From Aurelia coerulea (lineage: Eukaryota > Cnidaria > Scyphozoa > Semaeostomeae > Ulmaridae): a stretch of 64,000 nt of DNA. Below, in pieces: positions 1 to 14,600 of the stretch. The notes below the pieces were generated by a model, which saw nothing but the letters and a program-made list of their open reading frames with translations, was not told the origin of the DNA and did no database searches. The DNA lies in NCBI GenBank assembly GCA_039566865.1, contig CM076944.1, positions 23,119,001 through 23,183,000 on the forward strand, written 5' to 3'. How positions within the stretch are numbered: the first letter of the stretch is position 1; every line of letters starts with the position of its first letter. The translations under genes and the position numbers were made by a program.

Positions 1-87
1 GGCACTTATGTCCCCAGGACACGTGTTTTTATTCAGTGTAATTAGTGCGAGCTCCAAGACTCTTTCAGCTTTGGCACCATCGAGGTT
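1..87 (-). CDS. SHMT2: SHMT2-like exon 13, cut by the window edge
   Basis: It encodes [20 protein letters not shown] then NTCPGDISA, and runs off base 1 on a codon boundary. NKNTCPGD is diagnostic. The acceptor is TGATTGCAG just above base 87. Confidence 0.95.
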
Positions 88-3000
88 CTGCAATCAAAGC
101 AAATTCATCACACTACATAGCAACTAAAACGAACTTGAAGCGAACTACTGATAAGCTAAAGACTACCGCAAGGACTAGCTGAAATAACCTTTCTATAAAA
201 GGGGTTGCTATAATCTCGCAGGCTCTATTTGCAAGCCAAATTGGGTTCATTTCACGCCAGACTTGAGGCAAGTACTTCTGCTTTGAAGCAAGCATAGTCA
301 ATATGACGAATAAGCACCTGAAAGCAGTGCGTTTAATATCGTGTTACTATTAAGGGCGATAAGTCTCTGCATGGTTCCAGCCAAAACCAATCTAAATGGC
401 TATGTATTCAATGACGAATCGTATGCTGATTATCCCAGCAAATAGATTTATGTACTCTCTGGCTTAAAATAAACGACGATTGGTGTTCAACTGCTGTGTA
501 CTAACCTAGCCTACCTCAACACCAACAGATTCCCACAGATGGAATCCACTCTTAGTTGTCCCTCTAGCTTACTGAGACTAACTACCAGATTCTACAAACT
601 AGATACTACCTTTACTCGGGCAACTACAAAAAATGTTTACTCAAAGCGTGCATGAATGGGTCACATAAAATCCGAATTTACATGTTGCGTGGAAAATCAG
701 TTGAATCAGTTGTACAGAAGGCCGAAGCAAAGCTGTGGTGGAGGTAGGGATCAAGATGGTGGTGAAGAGGAGGCAACAGACACAAAAAAACCACCAACCA
801 TCATAGAAACTTCATCCAAATTTTTTACCACTCGCTTAACATATTACAATCCATCAAGTGTCTTCGAGGCTTTGGAAAGAATTAGCTACCTGCGTGGCTT
901 GGTCCATTACGTGAGCACAAGCAAAAAAAAGAGCGGGAGAATACGATTAAAATTTAATGGTGTGACCCATTCGTGTACGCAATTTTTTAATAAGTTGTGG
1001 CAGATTAAATGCATATTAACTGAAATAACAAAACTTTTAATTTGCAAGACAAGAAATTTACGTTTCGAATGAAGGATTATGAACGTTGAGAGATGGTTGT
1101 GTTCTTAAATTTACGATCAATATCTGCTTTAACTGTAAGGCAGGATTGCTGCGAAATTTCAAGAAGCATTTAATTGCAAGCACCTTTACATTTAACAAAG
1201 GTCCAGTTGGAGGATCTCTGGTTAAAGACCCATTGCCACCCAGGGTCCTTTGCGGGCACACTACAATTTCAGACTGTCTAAACATCCAATTTGTCCCATG
1301 CGGAAACTATAGATCCACAAAGCAATAGTTAAAGATTTCCAGACAGTATGAAATTTTAACGCGCTCGCAAAGGACCCTGGGTGGCAATGGCTCGTTAAAT
1401 ATCAGCGGCGTAACCTTAGCTAAGGCCGCAAAACTACCTTCGCAACGATTTTACCGTGAACGGAAAAAGATCGATTTATTCTATATATCAAGCTTTATAG
1501 TCGCAAATAAAAGGTGAATATTAGAGCCAGTTTTCCGCCAGGCGAAGTTCTTTACGCAAAGCGCATTTTCTGTGTACAAACATACACAGCTCAAATTTGA
1601 TTCAAACGTCGCTTTCTCTGATTGGGTGATTTAGTCGAAGAATGATTTTGACCTGTGTCTAGCTTCTTGCTCGTGTTTACTTCAATCCTTCTTGGCGAAA
1701 AAGCTCGAATTCTTCTCGGTGCGGTGCAAGGCTCACTTCGCGTGAACAAGTTCGCTAAGTAGAAAACCGCCTCAAGAGCAGATGAAAGTGCAGTTTAGCG
1801 TTTTACGTTCGTGTGTGTGCTGCGTTGTGCTCGTTGTAATGTTTATAAATGAATGTGACGTGAATTGCTTTAATAACTGTAGTGAAAGACAATGTTATGG
1901 TGCAAATTTTCTGGGCAGGTTACGATGATCATAATACCGTAAAAACCGCGTATGAGAACCTAAACTCGGAAGTCAGCCTAGGTTCTCGTACAATGGATTG
2001 GTTCTTACAAAGTGGCTAAAATGGGGGTCTAATTTAACAATTTCAGCGTTCAGGTTCTTAATCCACTAGGTTCTTATATTCAGGTGTTTATTGTACTCGC
2101 AAGTGAGCCAAAAAAGAAAATTTTTTATTTTTTTTTTCTTAGAGGCCCTTTACATGAGAAATTTCAACCCGGGTTGAGTTTCAACACGGGTTGAGTTTTA
2201 ACAGCATTGCTTATTTTGCCTTGCGTTTACATGAAATCTCAACACGGGTTGAGATTAGGTCACATGGTTGCAAACAATAGAAGAAGGAATGTGAGCCCAC
2301 TCAAATATTCGAATAATTGCGGAAATAGCTTCGATCTCCTTTGTTCGCATTCTAATCTCGCCCCGAGTTGAACAAATATTGCGTTTACATGAGAATTTCA
2401 ACCCGTGTTGAAATTTCAACACGGGTTGAGTTGCCGAGTTGAGTTGAACCCGTGTTGAGTTTCAACTCGGCCTTCTTCATGTAAACGCGATGAAGGCTTA
2501 CACCGTCAACCGAGTTGAAACTCAACCCGTGTTCAACTCAACCCGGGTTGAAATTTCTCATGTAAAGGGCCTCTTAGGTACCTTCTGTATGTAAACGTTT
2601 TAACTGATTATATATATATAAAAAAAACAAGAAACTTTTTACAGAAACACAATTTTTGGCAATGCCAATGATATTGACATTTCTTTTTGTAATTGTGTCA
2701 AGGGAAAAATTGACTTGAATTGATCTAAAGATCAACGTCCATCTTCATAAGCGCACTTCTGTTGAAAACTGCTCCTAAATTGCAAGACAAAATTATCAAA
2801 TTCCAACTTGTCTCTCCCAACAGCCCTAAAATGGATTCGCATGTCCTTGATAAGGTTTTTCATCATGCAGAATTTGCACTTTGATATGAAAGCAAAATTA
2901 GAGCTTTCGGTTAAATTTAGATGCTTCCTACAATAAAGTTTTCCAGCAAAAATCTCATCATTTTTCCACAGGGAGAAGCTAACAATCATCCTTGATTTTA

Positions 3001-5578
3001 CTTAGTTCCTTGACACAATCACACGTATACAAATTTTCAGTTTTCAAAAACAGTAACTTTGAAAAGAATTTTTGAAATTGTTCACTTTTTGGCTCACCCA
3101 GCCAGGCCAACGAGCATTTAAGCATGTTAATGTCCTTCTTTCTTAAACGGCAAATTTAAGTGAACTTTGAGAGTTAAACATATCGGTCGCCAAAGTCCAG
3201 AATTCTCGCAATGATGCACTTTGAGGGGTACCAAGTTCTTCATATCTCACAGCGATGGGGATGGTATACGAAGCAAGAGCTGATAAGCTCTTGAGATTGG
3301 AACCTTAATCGTTCGCTAAGCTACCTGAAAGGATGGTCGGGCCAGGGTGTTCCCCCTTCAGAAAGCGTGGAACCAAAGGATTGTTGAGGCTTTCTAGGGA
3401 TTTTTTCGGGGGAAAAGGTTTTATCCATAGTACATGGGACCTTTAGGCGATGGCGATGAAGTGGTTACGATGTTAAACGAAGGTTAGGATGTTAAATGTA
3501 TGGTTAACTTCCAGTTCTGAGAAACGAGCTCTGTAACTTGAACGGACTTATAGGCGATGATCAACCCTACAAAAAGGAGTGTTTGAAACAGAGCCAAAAG
3601 AAATGAAATGATACTATACGATGGGTATGTGAACGAAGTTAGGATGTTAAATGTATCGTTTTACGTCCAATGCTGAAAAATGAGCTCCGTAACTTGGGTG
3701 CACAAAGGAAAATACCTATCCAGTGAAAATATTGCGGTGAATACAGGAGAAAGTATTCAATTAATGTGTTATTGGATTTGACATTAGAACATGGCAGAGA
3801 AATTCAACCTCGTTCCCAAGAGCTCATATATGCTACTTCAAACGACGCTAATCTGGTGTCGACTTCACCAATATGATATGATAGATTTGAAAACAAAGCA
3901 ATTATCCACTGTGAAGGAGCTGACATGTTAGTCAACACGAAGAAAGTTCGAAGGTGCTTGCAGTGGCAAAGAATCTTGTCTGAAATTCCAGTTATAAATT
4001 TCCAACATGTGTCTCGAAAGTAACTATTCCCTGGTTGTGATTACATAAATGTGAGACACACAAAGCATTCTCTGGACTCACCGGGGGGGGGGGTTCATGA
4101 GCGGAACAGAGGCTGAAATCCTTGACGGTGTCTGGGGAACGAGGCTGACAAATTTCGCTTGCGGAAGATATCGGTTAGATGTATAGATCATTGTAAACGG
4201 ATTTTTGGTGCAGCTTTAGTGCAGGAATTAAGGGAAATTAGGTACGTATTAGTGCTGTATAAATGTCAGTATGGCGCGGCTTATAAATAAATTAGTATTC
4301 CAAAGGAGAATTACTATTACTTATTAGCATTATGATAAATTACTTGTGAATGAAGTTGCAATGAGCGCATTAACACTACGGTAGTACCAGACGAGTAAAA
4401 AAGTTAAGACGTTTGGTGAGCTGTGCAATAGAAAGTACGGGGCTGATATTCAAAAATTAAATATTGATCTATCAGCCAAAGGCCAATTTACATATGAACA
4501 TTTTGTTTGATAAATTCACTCATTTTTTAGACCCAAAAATTAGGCGAAAGTTCTGGAAATGGGTCTCTATGGGAACGAGAATTCTATATTCGATTCTGGT
4601 CCATGATTTACTTGCCATTGAAATTTAAATTCAACACAATTCTCAATTTCAGAAATAAAATTGAAATTTTAATGGCAAGTAAACAATGGACCAGAATCAA
4701 ACGTGAAACTCTCGTTCCAATACAAACCCCTTACCAGCATTTTCTCATTTCCGGTTCTAAAAGGCAAGTGATTTTACCAAAAAAAAATGTTCACAATCTA
4801 AGCTAACCTTTGATTGATAAGTAAACGTTTCAGTTTTGAATGTTGGCTGCGTACTTTTTATTCCACAGGTAGCCAAACGTGCTAATTTTTTTCACTCACC
4901 CGTAAAACGATGTAAATGTTACAATGAGTGATGATTAGAAGGCAGTACAGTCATTCATATGCGCAACTTCACAAAAACGATCAAAATTAAGGTAAGCGAT
5001 ATTTCGAATGGCATCTCGTTATTAACAGTATACGGGGTGAATCGAATAACAATCCCCGTTTGAAAGGCCACCGTTTCCGGGATAAAGGCAATAACATTGG
5101 CAAATACACAATTCAATAGCAGATATGTTCAATGAAATTTTAAAAATTGGAAATACTAAAACGAGCTCAAGTTGTTGCTGTAACGCATAAATATTACGAA
5201 AATCTGAATGGAATTTTATCATGTTTTCGATGCAGGGACTTTCTTGAGAAATCCCTCAATTTCAAAACAGAGTGGCCAATTTTTAGTCAAGCAGACTCTA
5301 TAATTCATATGCACTTGTTTGCTACCAAAGAATACATATATCAATTTTTGAAGAGGCATTGGCCTTTCAAACAGGCATTGTTTTCTTTACCCATCCGGTA
5401 CTATATGACTATCGTCGCGCCTTGGTTTTCATATTGGATAGGGCTTCTCTTGAAATTATGGTAAAGCTGTCGAGTAAACGAAGCTTTGCAGGTTATTAAA
5501 TGGTAATTGCTTCGAGCTGGTTTTGGCAGTGTTTACAAATTTTCATCCTGTATGTTTGGACCCATAACCAGAGTTACT

Positions 5579-5616
<38 letters not shown>

Positions 5617-8600
5617 CAATATAAAATATTACAAGATATGCTACATTCTACTATACTTTAACTACTATGCAACACTACAAGGACGATACCATGAGGAGCA
5701 AAAGACGATGTCTACCCCATGGCCAACACATAAAAACATACAACTAAGTAACTACATAAACACCTACAAAATGATATACATACGATAAGATACTGATATA
5801 TACTGGAGTCTGTTTCACATTGGTTGTCAGGTCAGTGACGGAGGCGCCTGATGCTGAACAATAGAATCCCCGGCTGAGAGAACAACCAACAACAGCAACA
5901 ATTGCTGTTGTTACTGACCCCCTCCAGAGTCCCTACTGCCCAAGACATAGCGCCTGTATGTTGTCTGGGTTTATTGATCACAATAACGTAGATATTTAGA
6001 TGTTTGAATTTATGTAGATAAATTGTCGAACCTCACATCCAATGTGAAACAGACTTTTAGACCGGGACTAACGAATAAAAGGAGAGAAAGAGACTTTGCG
6101 AACGGGAAGGGGGTCAGTACTTCGACTTCGACAGCGATGAAAGCAATTGTGTTTCAAATGATGGATTGAGTACGGGCTGTAGGAAAGTCTGAATTAAAAA
6201 AGATGTACTTTTGTTACAACGATATAGTCCAAATTCATGTTTTCTTTCTGTCTCTACCTCTCCTACAAAGGCGCAATTTCAATCCCTGCGCGTGGCAAAT
6301 TGACATGATAACACACGTCATTCAAGTGTGGCAAGGTAGTTTCCGTTTGAACGAAATAATGGCTCCAGGTCAAGTCAATCTGCCGCACGCCAGGATTATG
6401 ATGGCACCTTCATTCATTTTCATTCATTCATTTTTATTTATTTAGGCACGGTAGCCCCGTCAATCCATATGAACTGCTTTTCAGGGGGCCGTGGCAAAAC
6501 ATTTACTAATTCAAAAGATCACTATATAATAGTTAACAAAAAAAATAAAAGAATTCTCGTTAAGGCAAGCTTTTGATTCTTCTCTTAAAAGTGGCAAGGG
6601 AGGGTGCCTGTTTAGCATCAGGTTCAAGTTGATTCCAAAGCTTAGGTCCACGAAAAGATATAGCCCTCTGCCCATTGTTAGTTTTTCGTAATGGTAACGA
6701 GAGATCAGTATCGGTGTTTCTCAGTTTTCTGACATTTCGAGTAGAATTTTTTTCGAACAAGTCTGAAAGGTACTCCGGGAGAGGTAGAGACAAAAAGAAA
6801 ACATAAATTGCGACAATGTATCAAACGTAACTCTATTTTTATTTCAGCATTGCTTCATCATAGTAGAAACAGATAGCCTATTTGCTACAAAACCAAGGCA
6901 CAATGATAACTCTTTGGTAAAAAAGCATGAAAGCGGCAGAGTTTGAAAAAAGAGGAATTCAACTCGACGCGACGAGGTCTTAAAAGTCACGAAATAAGTG
7001 CCACAAATTTCCACTAACGCGTGAAGTGAATCTGTTTTCTCAAATAACACTTGAGGCCATTAATCTCAATATTTGTACGAAAGCAGATTTAAAAGTAAAC
7101 ATATATCCTGGCTTACCTTTGGTCTGAGATCAACCACCAATAGATGGACATCAGTGCCACCTGAAGAAAACATACATAGCTAAGACAGTAAGATAAGTAC
7201 ATAAGTAAGTAAATAATACATAAGTAAGATAGGAAGGCATCTGTGCATCTGTCCTAGATTTCAGTTTGTGGAGGGCATAGATAATTCATGCTTCGTTCAC
7301 TGGTCTTTCGAGCCAATGAATGATAGTTACACAAAGGCATTGAAACTACCTAGAAATAAAAAAAAAGCTTCAACCAATTTCTACAAAATGCCAAAACGTT
7401 GCTCGTTCGAGAATATCCAAAATTTTACCGAATGAATTCGAAAAGATGCAGGCGTTTCTGAACCTGTATTTTTCAAACTTTTACTCAGATTTCTACAAAA
7501 TTCAAAATGAAAATTATTGTACAGCTAATACATCCAATTAGAAATAAAAACTTTTACCCGAATAATTTCGTAAAAATCGGTGGTATATTTGTTAAGCTAC
7601 AATTGATTGAAAGCATTTAACATAAGAATCCTCTAAAACAGTATAAAAATCTTCCTTTATTATTTTAATAATAACAGTATAATTTCCTGAATGTTCTTTT
7701 AGAGCCTGTTTCATGATTCAATTGCTGAAGGTGAACAAAACAGTAATACAATCATACCTGACACTATCTTGTAACCTCTTTTTACCAATTCCTCTACAAC
7801 TGTTTGGGCATTCTTCAAAATCTGTTTTTGGTACTCAGCAAACTCTGGAGACATTGCCTAAAAGATGGGAACAATTTCACTACGGCTAGTAGTAAAGTAC
7901 GTAAATTAAATGTCATTCAGATCTGAAATGATCTCATGCACACGAATACTTGAATGGTCTTCTTGCACTTCCAAAATTTGAAGATCCTTAAAAAGGGGAA
8001 CCATCATGGGAGCCTTTTTCATCTGAAAATGTCCGTCTCAAATTCTTGGCGCAAAAAAAATCAGGTTGAAGACTTGGAGATTGAATGATTCATGAAATTC
8101 GCTATCACTGACTAATTGAAAAGGCGGTGAATCACCTGTAAATAACAGCATCTTTGGTTTTGAAATAACTGAACGTTCATCTGACCATAGTTTCAAAGCA
8201 ACAATCCTACAAAAACATCTCTTAATAACTAGAAAGTCCAGATACGCTAACGGAATACAAATTGATATACTTCCCCTGAAAACAGGATCGCTAATTTTCT
8301 GGAACAAATAATATTATTTCATTGTGACATTGTGACACTTTTTTCAAATAATTGTTCATAACAAATGCCAAAGTGTCAGTTGCAGTAAACAACTTCTCGT
8401 AATCCCACAGCCATTAAACGTCACAGGCAGTGGGAGTGGGAACGAAGCCCTCTTAAACCGTCCCTTGTTTTGTAGAATGTCTGTTTACAAGATTCCAAGA
8501 GCTGTCGCAAAGCAAAGCTTTATATGCGATTGAAAAGATATTTTCGTTGATCATATGCCTTCCTCTAGGAGATCTACTTCTATGGACACATTACGTTTAA

Positions 8601-11600
8601 GTCAACAGAGAAGTAAATATGGGAATTAATGCATTCTGTTCTTCTTAGATTTTTCAGAGACAAAATAGGTGCAAAGAGTGGGAGGCCTTAGAGCCTGTGT
8701 ACACGAAGACCGAGAATAAACTTTGCCAGATTAAGAGCTTTTATTCAAGAAATAACAACTTCGTTTTCTAGATAATACTTACTTGTTTCAATCCAACTCC
8801 AACACCAGCCATTGAGTGATTATGTGGTCCTCCTTGAAGCCCAGGAAAAACTGCATTGTTGATTCTGTTTTCTAGGTCATACATGATTTCTGCAATGAAA
8901 TTTAGTACGACGAGTCTGTTATTTAAAGCTATTTTCAAATTTCGTTATTGAGAACTACGACAAACTTTGTCCAAATGCAGCTACGGGGAGTTTCCTAAAG
9001 ACCTGGCGTACATTGAGTTGATCTTTTCTGGCTCCAATAACATTTGATTCGAACATTTGATGATGTGAACATTTGATTTGATTTGAGAATTCTCAGTTCC
9101 CCTCGTTACTTAATAGGATCAGTTAATAAAATACTAAGCATTTGGAACAAAACCCAGATGTTTGACCCGGAGCATGCTCCAAAACTACAAGAAATGATAA
9201 TCAAATTGAATTTCATAGTGCATTCCTAATTCAACTGATTTTTTATATTCTTGACAAAGCTCTCATGTCATTTCATATCGTATGATATGGGACCCGAGAT
9301 TTATGGGGTAGTCATTATTCGCTCCCCATGGTATCGTACCTGTAGTGTCGTATAGTAATTAGAATTAGGTATAGTAGAATGTAAAATATATTGTGAAATT
9401 TTATATTTGAATATAAAAAAACCCCGAGATTTCATAAACAAGGTAAGATAATATACGGTATTTTGTGAAATACAATTGCTAAAACTATGGGTTTTCATGC
9501 CGTGATCTCGTCTTCTATCGTCCGAGAGAATAAAATAGTAATCACCCGTAGAATCTATTTGGCCTTCGTGACAAATATATACAAACCAATCTGGAGGTCA
9601 GTAATAAAATCACATTCTGGTGATTATTCAAAGAAATTCACTTTCTAAACATACCTTTTCCTTTCGTATCGACTGTTCTAACGCCTTTTCTGAAGAATAT
9701 CAGTGAGTGTCTGCAAGAAAAATGGATCAAGCTTACGAAAGTTCTACCTTACATTTACAAGGTGAGCAAAAACACTTTGGTGCTTCAAAAATCCTCCAAA
9801 TTTTGCATTGATAAAAATAGTGTTGAAATGAAATTATTGTGCGATGGAACTCTAGACATAATTGGTTGGTAGCTAAATTTCTCGTCACAGTCATATCATT
9901 AAAGTGAATTACCTCAGCTAAATGACTTGATCTTGTAGAATAAATAAGACCTACAATTGCATCATTAAATGAGGGAGGGGATATTTGGGACACCCAACCG
10001 GTACAATCTAAGCAATCATGACAATGATAAAATGATAATCAATGCATTTCACTTAATAGAAAATTACATTGATGATTCCCAAACGTTTTCCGATCTTGAT
10101 TGTGTTTAATCTCCTGCTTTGATACCGCGCTGCTTCCAGTATTTCTCTCTATATTTGCTTGGTCTTTTGATTCGCCTGCTACGTCATTACTACACAATCT
10201 AGCGTGGCCGGACAACTATAAATGATATTATTTGAAGCGAAACCGCCACAACCATGTACGAATCGCTAAATGGTCTTGCTCGTCAAAAATTCTACTCCAA
10301 ATATCAGGTCAATGCGAAATACTGAAAATGACCTTGTATCACCTTTCAGAAAACAAGCAATGGGCAAAAAGATGTACCTTTTCGTGGACCTAAACTATGG
10401 ACTCGGCTTGAATACGACATAAAACACGCACCCTCCCTTGCCACTTTAAGAAAAAGATTAAAAGATAATTAGTGAAAATTTATTCGTCTATATTTTATCT
10501 TAATTTTCTAGGTACTTAGTTTTTCATTTCAATTTGTAATTCATTGCCTCGGTCCCCTGAAAAGCAGTCCTTGTGGACTGACAAGGCTATGCCTGAAAAG
10601 TAGACATAGAAATAACAAAAGAGCCTCCAGTGTTAGATTCTGATTAAGAGGTAATAGCAGTTTTCAACGTTGATGATGAATATTTTCTTAACCAGGTCCA
10701 CAATACCAGTAAGCAAAATGTGAAAGCTTAAGTTTAATAGAAATTAATGAAATAAATTTAATTTCAAATATATTCTAGCAAAAATTGATTCGTCAGGTTT
10801 GGCAAATCTATTCGAACTGTTTTGGGATACCTGTTCTATACAGCTGCAATATTTGTAGATAAATGATTACCTAACAGCACGTAAACTTTTGTGAGTAGTT
10901 GTTGAAACGACATCAGCATAGTCAAATGGACTTGGTACTACCTACGAGGAATAAACAAGGAATATAGCAATGATGGCGTCGAGTCTGGAATAGACATCCC
11001 CCGGGTTAGCAATTATTTCAAAATTCACTCTATACATCCTTATTTATTTATTGACCCATCATTTATTTTCTTTTATTTTGTTTAAATACGAAACATGTAA
11101 AATCGCCTTTCCTGAAACTGTGTTTCTCATTCTAATAATTTTCTGTGATCTGAACTTGTTTGTCACTTGTTGTTCTTTACAGTCAAAACTACTGGTGTGT
11201 TCTAATTCACACCCTGTGTTTATCAGGATTCGGGACAATTTTCCAAATACCGTTCATTCCAGCCACTGTCTATTCCTGACTAACAATATTAAACAAGCTC
11301 ACGCTAAAGATGGCGGCGAGAAACATTAACTTTTGAAAGCCTTTGAAAGATCATCGTCAAATTTTTTCGTTATATCCCATTAAAATTTTACAAGACAAGC
11401 TACTGCTTACTACCCTATCTACTAGCTACTCTACGAAACGCTACAGGGACGATAATGCTACGGGAAGCAATAGACTATGACAACTCCACGGCAGTTAACA
11501 TAGAAAGAAGTAAAAACTACCGGGTGAATCAGGAAGATGTACCGCCCGCCCGCAAAACCGCACCCCAAGAGTTCTAGTAGCTCACCAAAACGTAAGCTAC

Positions 11601-14600
11601 TAGCAGCAAAAAGCCACACCCTCCACACTTGTTGTTACCCTTTATTCTACATAATTATGATATCCTTAAAGGCTGATCTTTTTTAATTTATCATTATTTT
11701 TATCTGAATTTCATGTATCTGACAAAGCAGTTACGTCAAAAGTGGAATCAAGATTACTTGCAGAAGCTCCCGATTTTCTTTGTAATGTAACAAAGATAGA
11801 CTGCATATTCGAGTGAAAAAAGCTAACTGCGTCTGAATATTAGTATTCTGATGCACTGCATTCTTCAATCGAATTCCTAAATAATCATTAAAGGCTGCTA
11901 TTTTGAACGCAATGCATCTTAGTAAAAGGTTCCTTGCCACCATCTTTAGCATAATCAACTACTGCGTTATAAACAATCACCTCGTCGAAGGTGATGTCCA
12001 TGTTAGCCAACAATGAGTAACATATTACTGTGGCTGAATTCCAGTTCTAGCATGCTGATATAAAGGCATCAAAAATTTATGTTCTTACCCCTCCAGCTAC
12101 CAATCCACTGATATGTGCCATGTCTGCCAACAAGTATGCATTCACTTTTGTGGCAATCTAACAAACCAACAAATGTTACAAGAGGATTACAATATCGAAT
12201 GAATCTAAATTCTTGCAGATGCAAACAAAAACACTAACAAATTTAATTGGAAAATATCAAGAAATGTAATGAAATTACAAATCAGACAAGACTTTTCTTT
12301 GTAATGTGTTTATCACTTCGTATCATTCTCCAAGGACTCAAAATTAAAGTAAATACACGGAGATGTAGCTCAAGTCTAAGAACAAAAGAGGGCCCTGCCA
12401 CATATTCCTTTATTGTTTTAATCTATCAAGAATATCAGACACAATAGGCCATATTTAGATAGCCTCCACTCCTCTCAGTTAAGCAACTTCAACGCCGTTG
12501 ATTTGCTTTAAAGCCAGCAGTGGGTAGAATGGCAAGAGTGTAATATTTTCATTCAAATAGCAAATTTCTAATCGGTTGTCCAAGAGGGTTTGATATCTAA
12601 AACAGAATTATCATACGAGATTCTCGCTAGGAAGATTGAAAAAGAAACAGTTCCAAAAAATAATGCCCTATACTACACGGAAAGGATCTATTGCTAAACG
12701 ACAAGATCATAGCCAACGTTATCCAATAACTGAGCCTGAAAATCTGGCACCAATATGGAACCAAATTGCTTAAATTGGACTTAGGGGAACTAAAACTACT
12801 CTAAACCAGCTGTTAATATAGTTAAGTGATTGCAGCTCCGAGCAAAATTGACAAGTCTGCCTTGCGTGCAATCGATGTGAAAACAATAGCCTATTGTTTG
12901 AGAAAAATGGGCTTGTGCAAATAGCTGTTCTGCAAAAGAGTCTGGATCCAGCAACATCGATTGAATAGCGTTGAGCATCTATCACTATTGTGCTCGTTCG
13001 AGAATTCTACAAAATGCATCAAAATATCATTCGCTTCAGATTCTTTTTTAGAATAGCTAAAAGGTCTATTCCCCATGCCAAAAATGAAATTCTACATTCT
13101 GGTGCCCTCTCAGGGAACTGTCTGCAATGTTCTGTGGTTGAAAAATTCCAAAAATGACTACTGTTTCCAAATTTCAAGACAGTTTAGCACAACTACAAAA
13201 TCCATTACAGCTAAGCTAACTGTAATATTGCTGCAAAGACGTCGTTATATTGCAAATCCTCTTTTTGGTGTAAAAATTGCCTAGGTGTAAATTTAACACG
13301 AAAGTACAGGCATATGAAGCATGGGGCTTCGTGAGCTACAGCCCCCTAATTAGGCAGAAGCTATCGTATATCAGGCTCAATTCCGGCCGTCTCAACTCAA
13401 TGGAGCTATCATATTTGGCCTTTCTGATGACGTAAATAACGATATACTAGAAATGACTTTAAATTTTAATTTTATCCACAAAACTGGTCTGCTTGGCTGA
13501 ACTCAAATTTTCATTATACGTCACATAGCCTCCAAGTATATTTTATTTGCTCCCCGTTAAGTCTGCTTCACACTTGATGTTCGGTAAACGATGTATGAAC
13601 CAAAGTTCATCCACAGAAAATCGGAGTATTTCAAAATGATTACATTGAAAACCAGTAGCCCTGTTCTGTCGTCCGTGGTTCCTATCATTCGGTATCGTGC
13701 GCCTATGCTGGCCTTACATCAAATGTGAAACAGTTCCCAGTATTTTTCAGTAATTAATTGTATTGTATGCGTAGCTTTTTGTTGTTGTTTTACTTAATCT
13801 CATTTATTTGCATGTCTTTATGTTAATGGCCACGGGCGTAGTCATTGTCTTTTGCTGCCTGTGGTATCGTACCTGTAGTGTTGTATTGTAGTATAGTAAT
13901 TAGAAAGTATGGTAGGTAACATGTAATGTAACATTTTATGAATATATAAAAAAATATTTGGCCAGATTCATAAAAACCCCCCTCCCCCTCTCCTCCCCCC
14001 CTGAAACATCGGGCATCCTCCAAGCCCATGACAAGAAGCCAGCTCCAACATGATTGGTGAGACAGAAAATGCCACCAATTTCTCGCCAGAATACAGGCGA
14101 GCTGTCTAGAAGTCATTCAAATAAATGCAAGCAATCAAGGAGCTTCTGTAAAACTGTTATTATTCCCCTACCTCCTTCATTCTCTTGTAGTCAATCAATC
14201 TTGAATATGCACTTGTACCAGCAATCAGAATTTTTGGTCTAAACAGAGTTGCGAGTAACTCACATTGGTCGTAGTCTATGAGTCCAGTTTCTACCTAAAG
14301 TAACAAAAAAGACAAATACATTATTGAGTGCTGGGGGAAAAAAATGTTATAGTTTTGTGAGTGAAAACCGTCCATCATTGAACTCTCAGCAGTCCTCTAT
14401 CCCCCGAGCTCTGTTTTAGGCATTGTCCTCCGCGGGCTTGCCCCATCGTTTACTTTTCAAGTAGGATTAGTAAGAATGCACTTTTTATAGTTTATTGTCG
14501 TTATGGGTACAACTTTAGCCGCGTGCTTCGTGTACTTTGGCATTCTGATGATGAAGCACAGCATTGCTTCGAAACTTCTAAATAATTATCTAACATGGAC

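Larger units (their letters stand above)
6800..9302 (-). other. Introns around SHMT2 exons 10-12
   Basis: Apart from the exons listed, only AT-rich intronic sequence and a small AAGTA-type low-complexity patch (7187-7230) are visible. Short ORFs here have no recognisable domain. Confidence 0.5.

Noticed and set aside
656..1072. 138-codon ORF near the left edge
   Set aside because: Low-complexity and no family features; it lies in an SHMT2 intron.
5147..5464. 105-codon ORF
   Set aside because: It overlaps the inverted arms of the 5033-5398 MITE; the coding look comes from the repeat.
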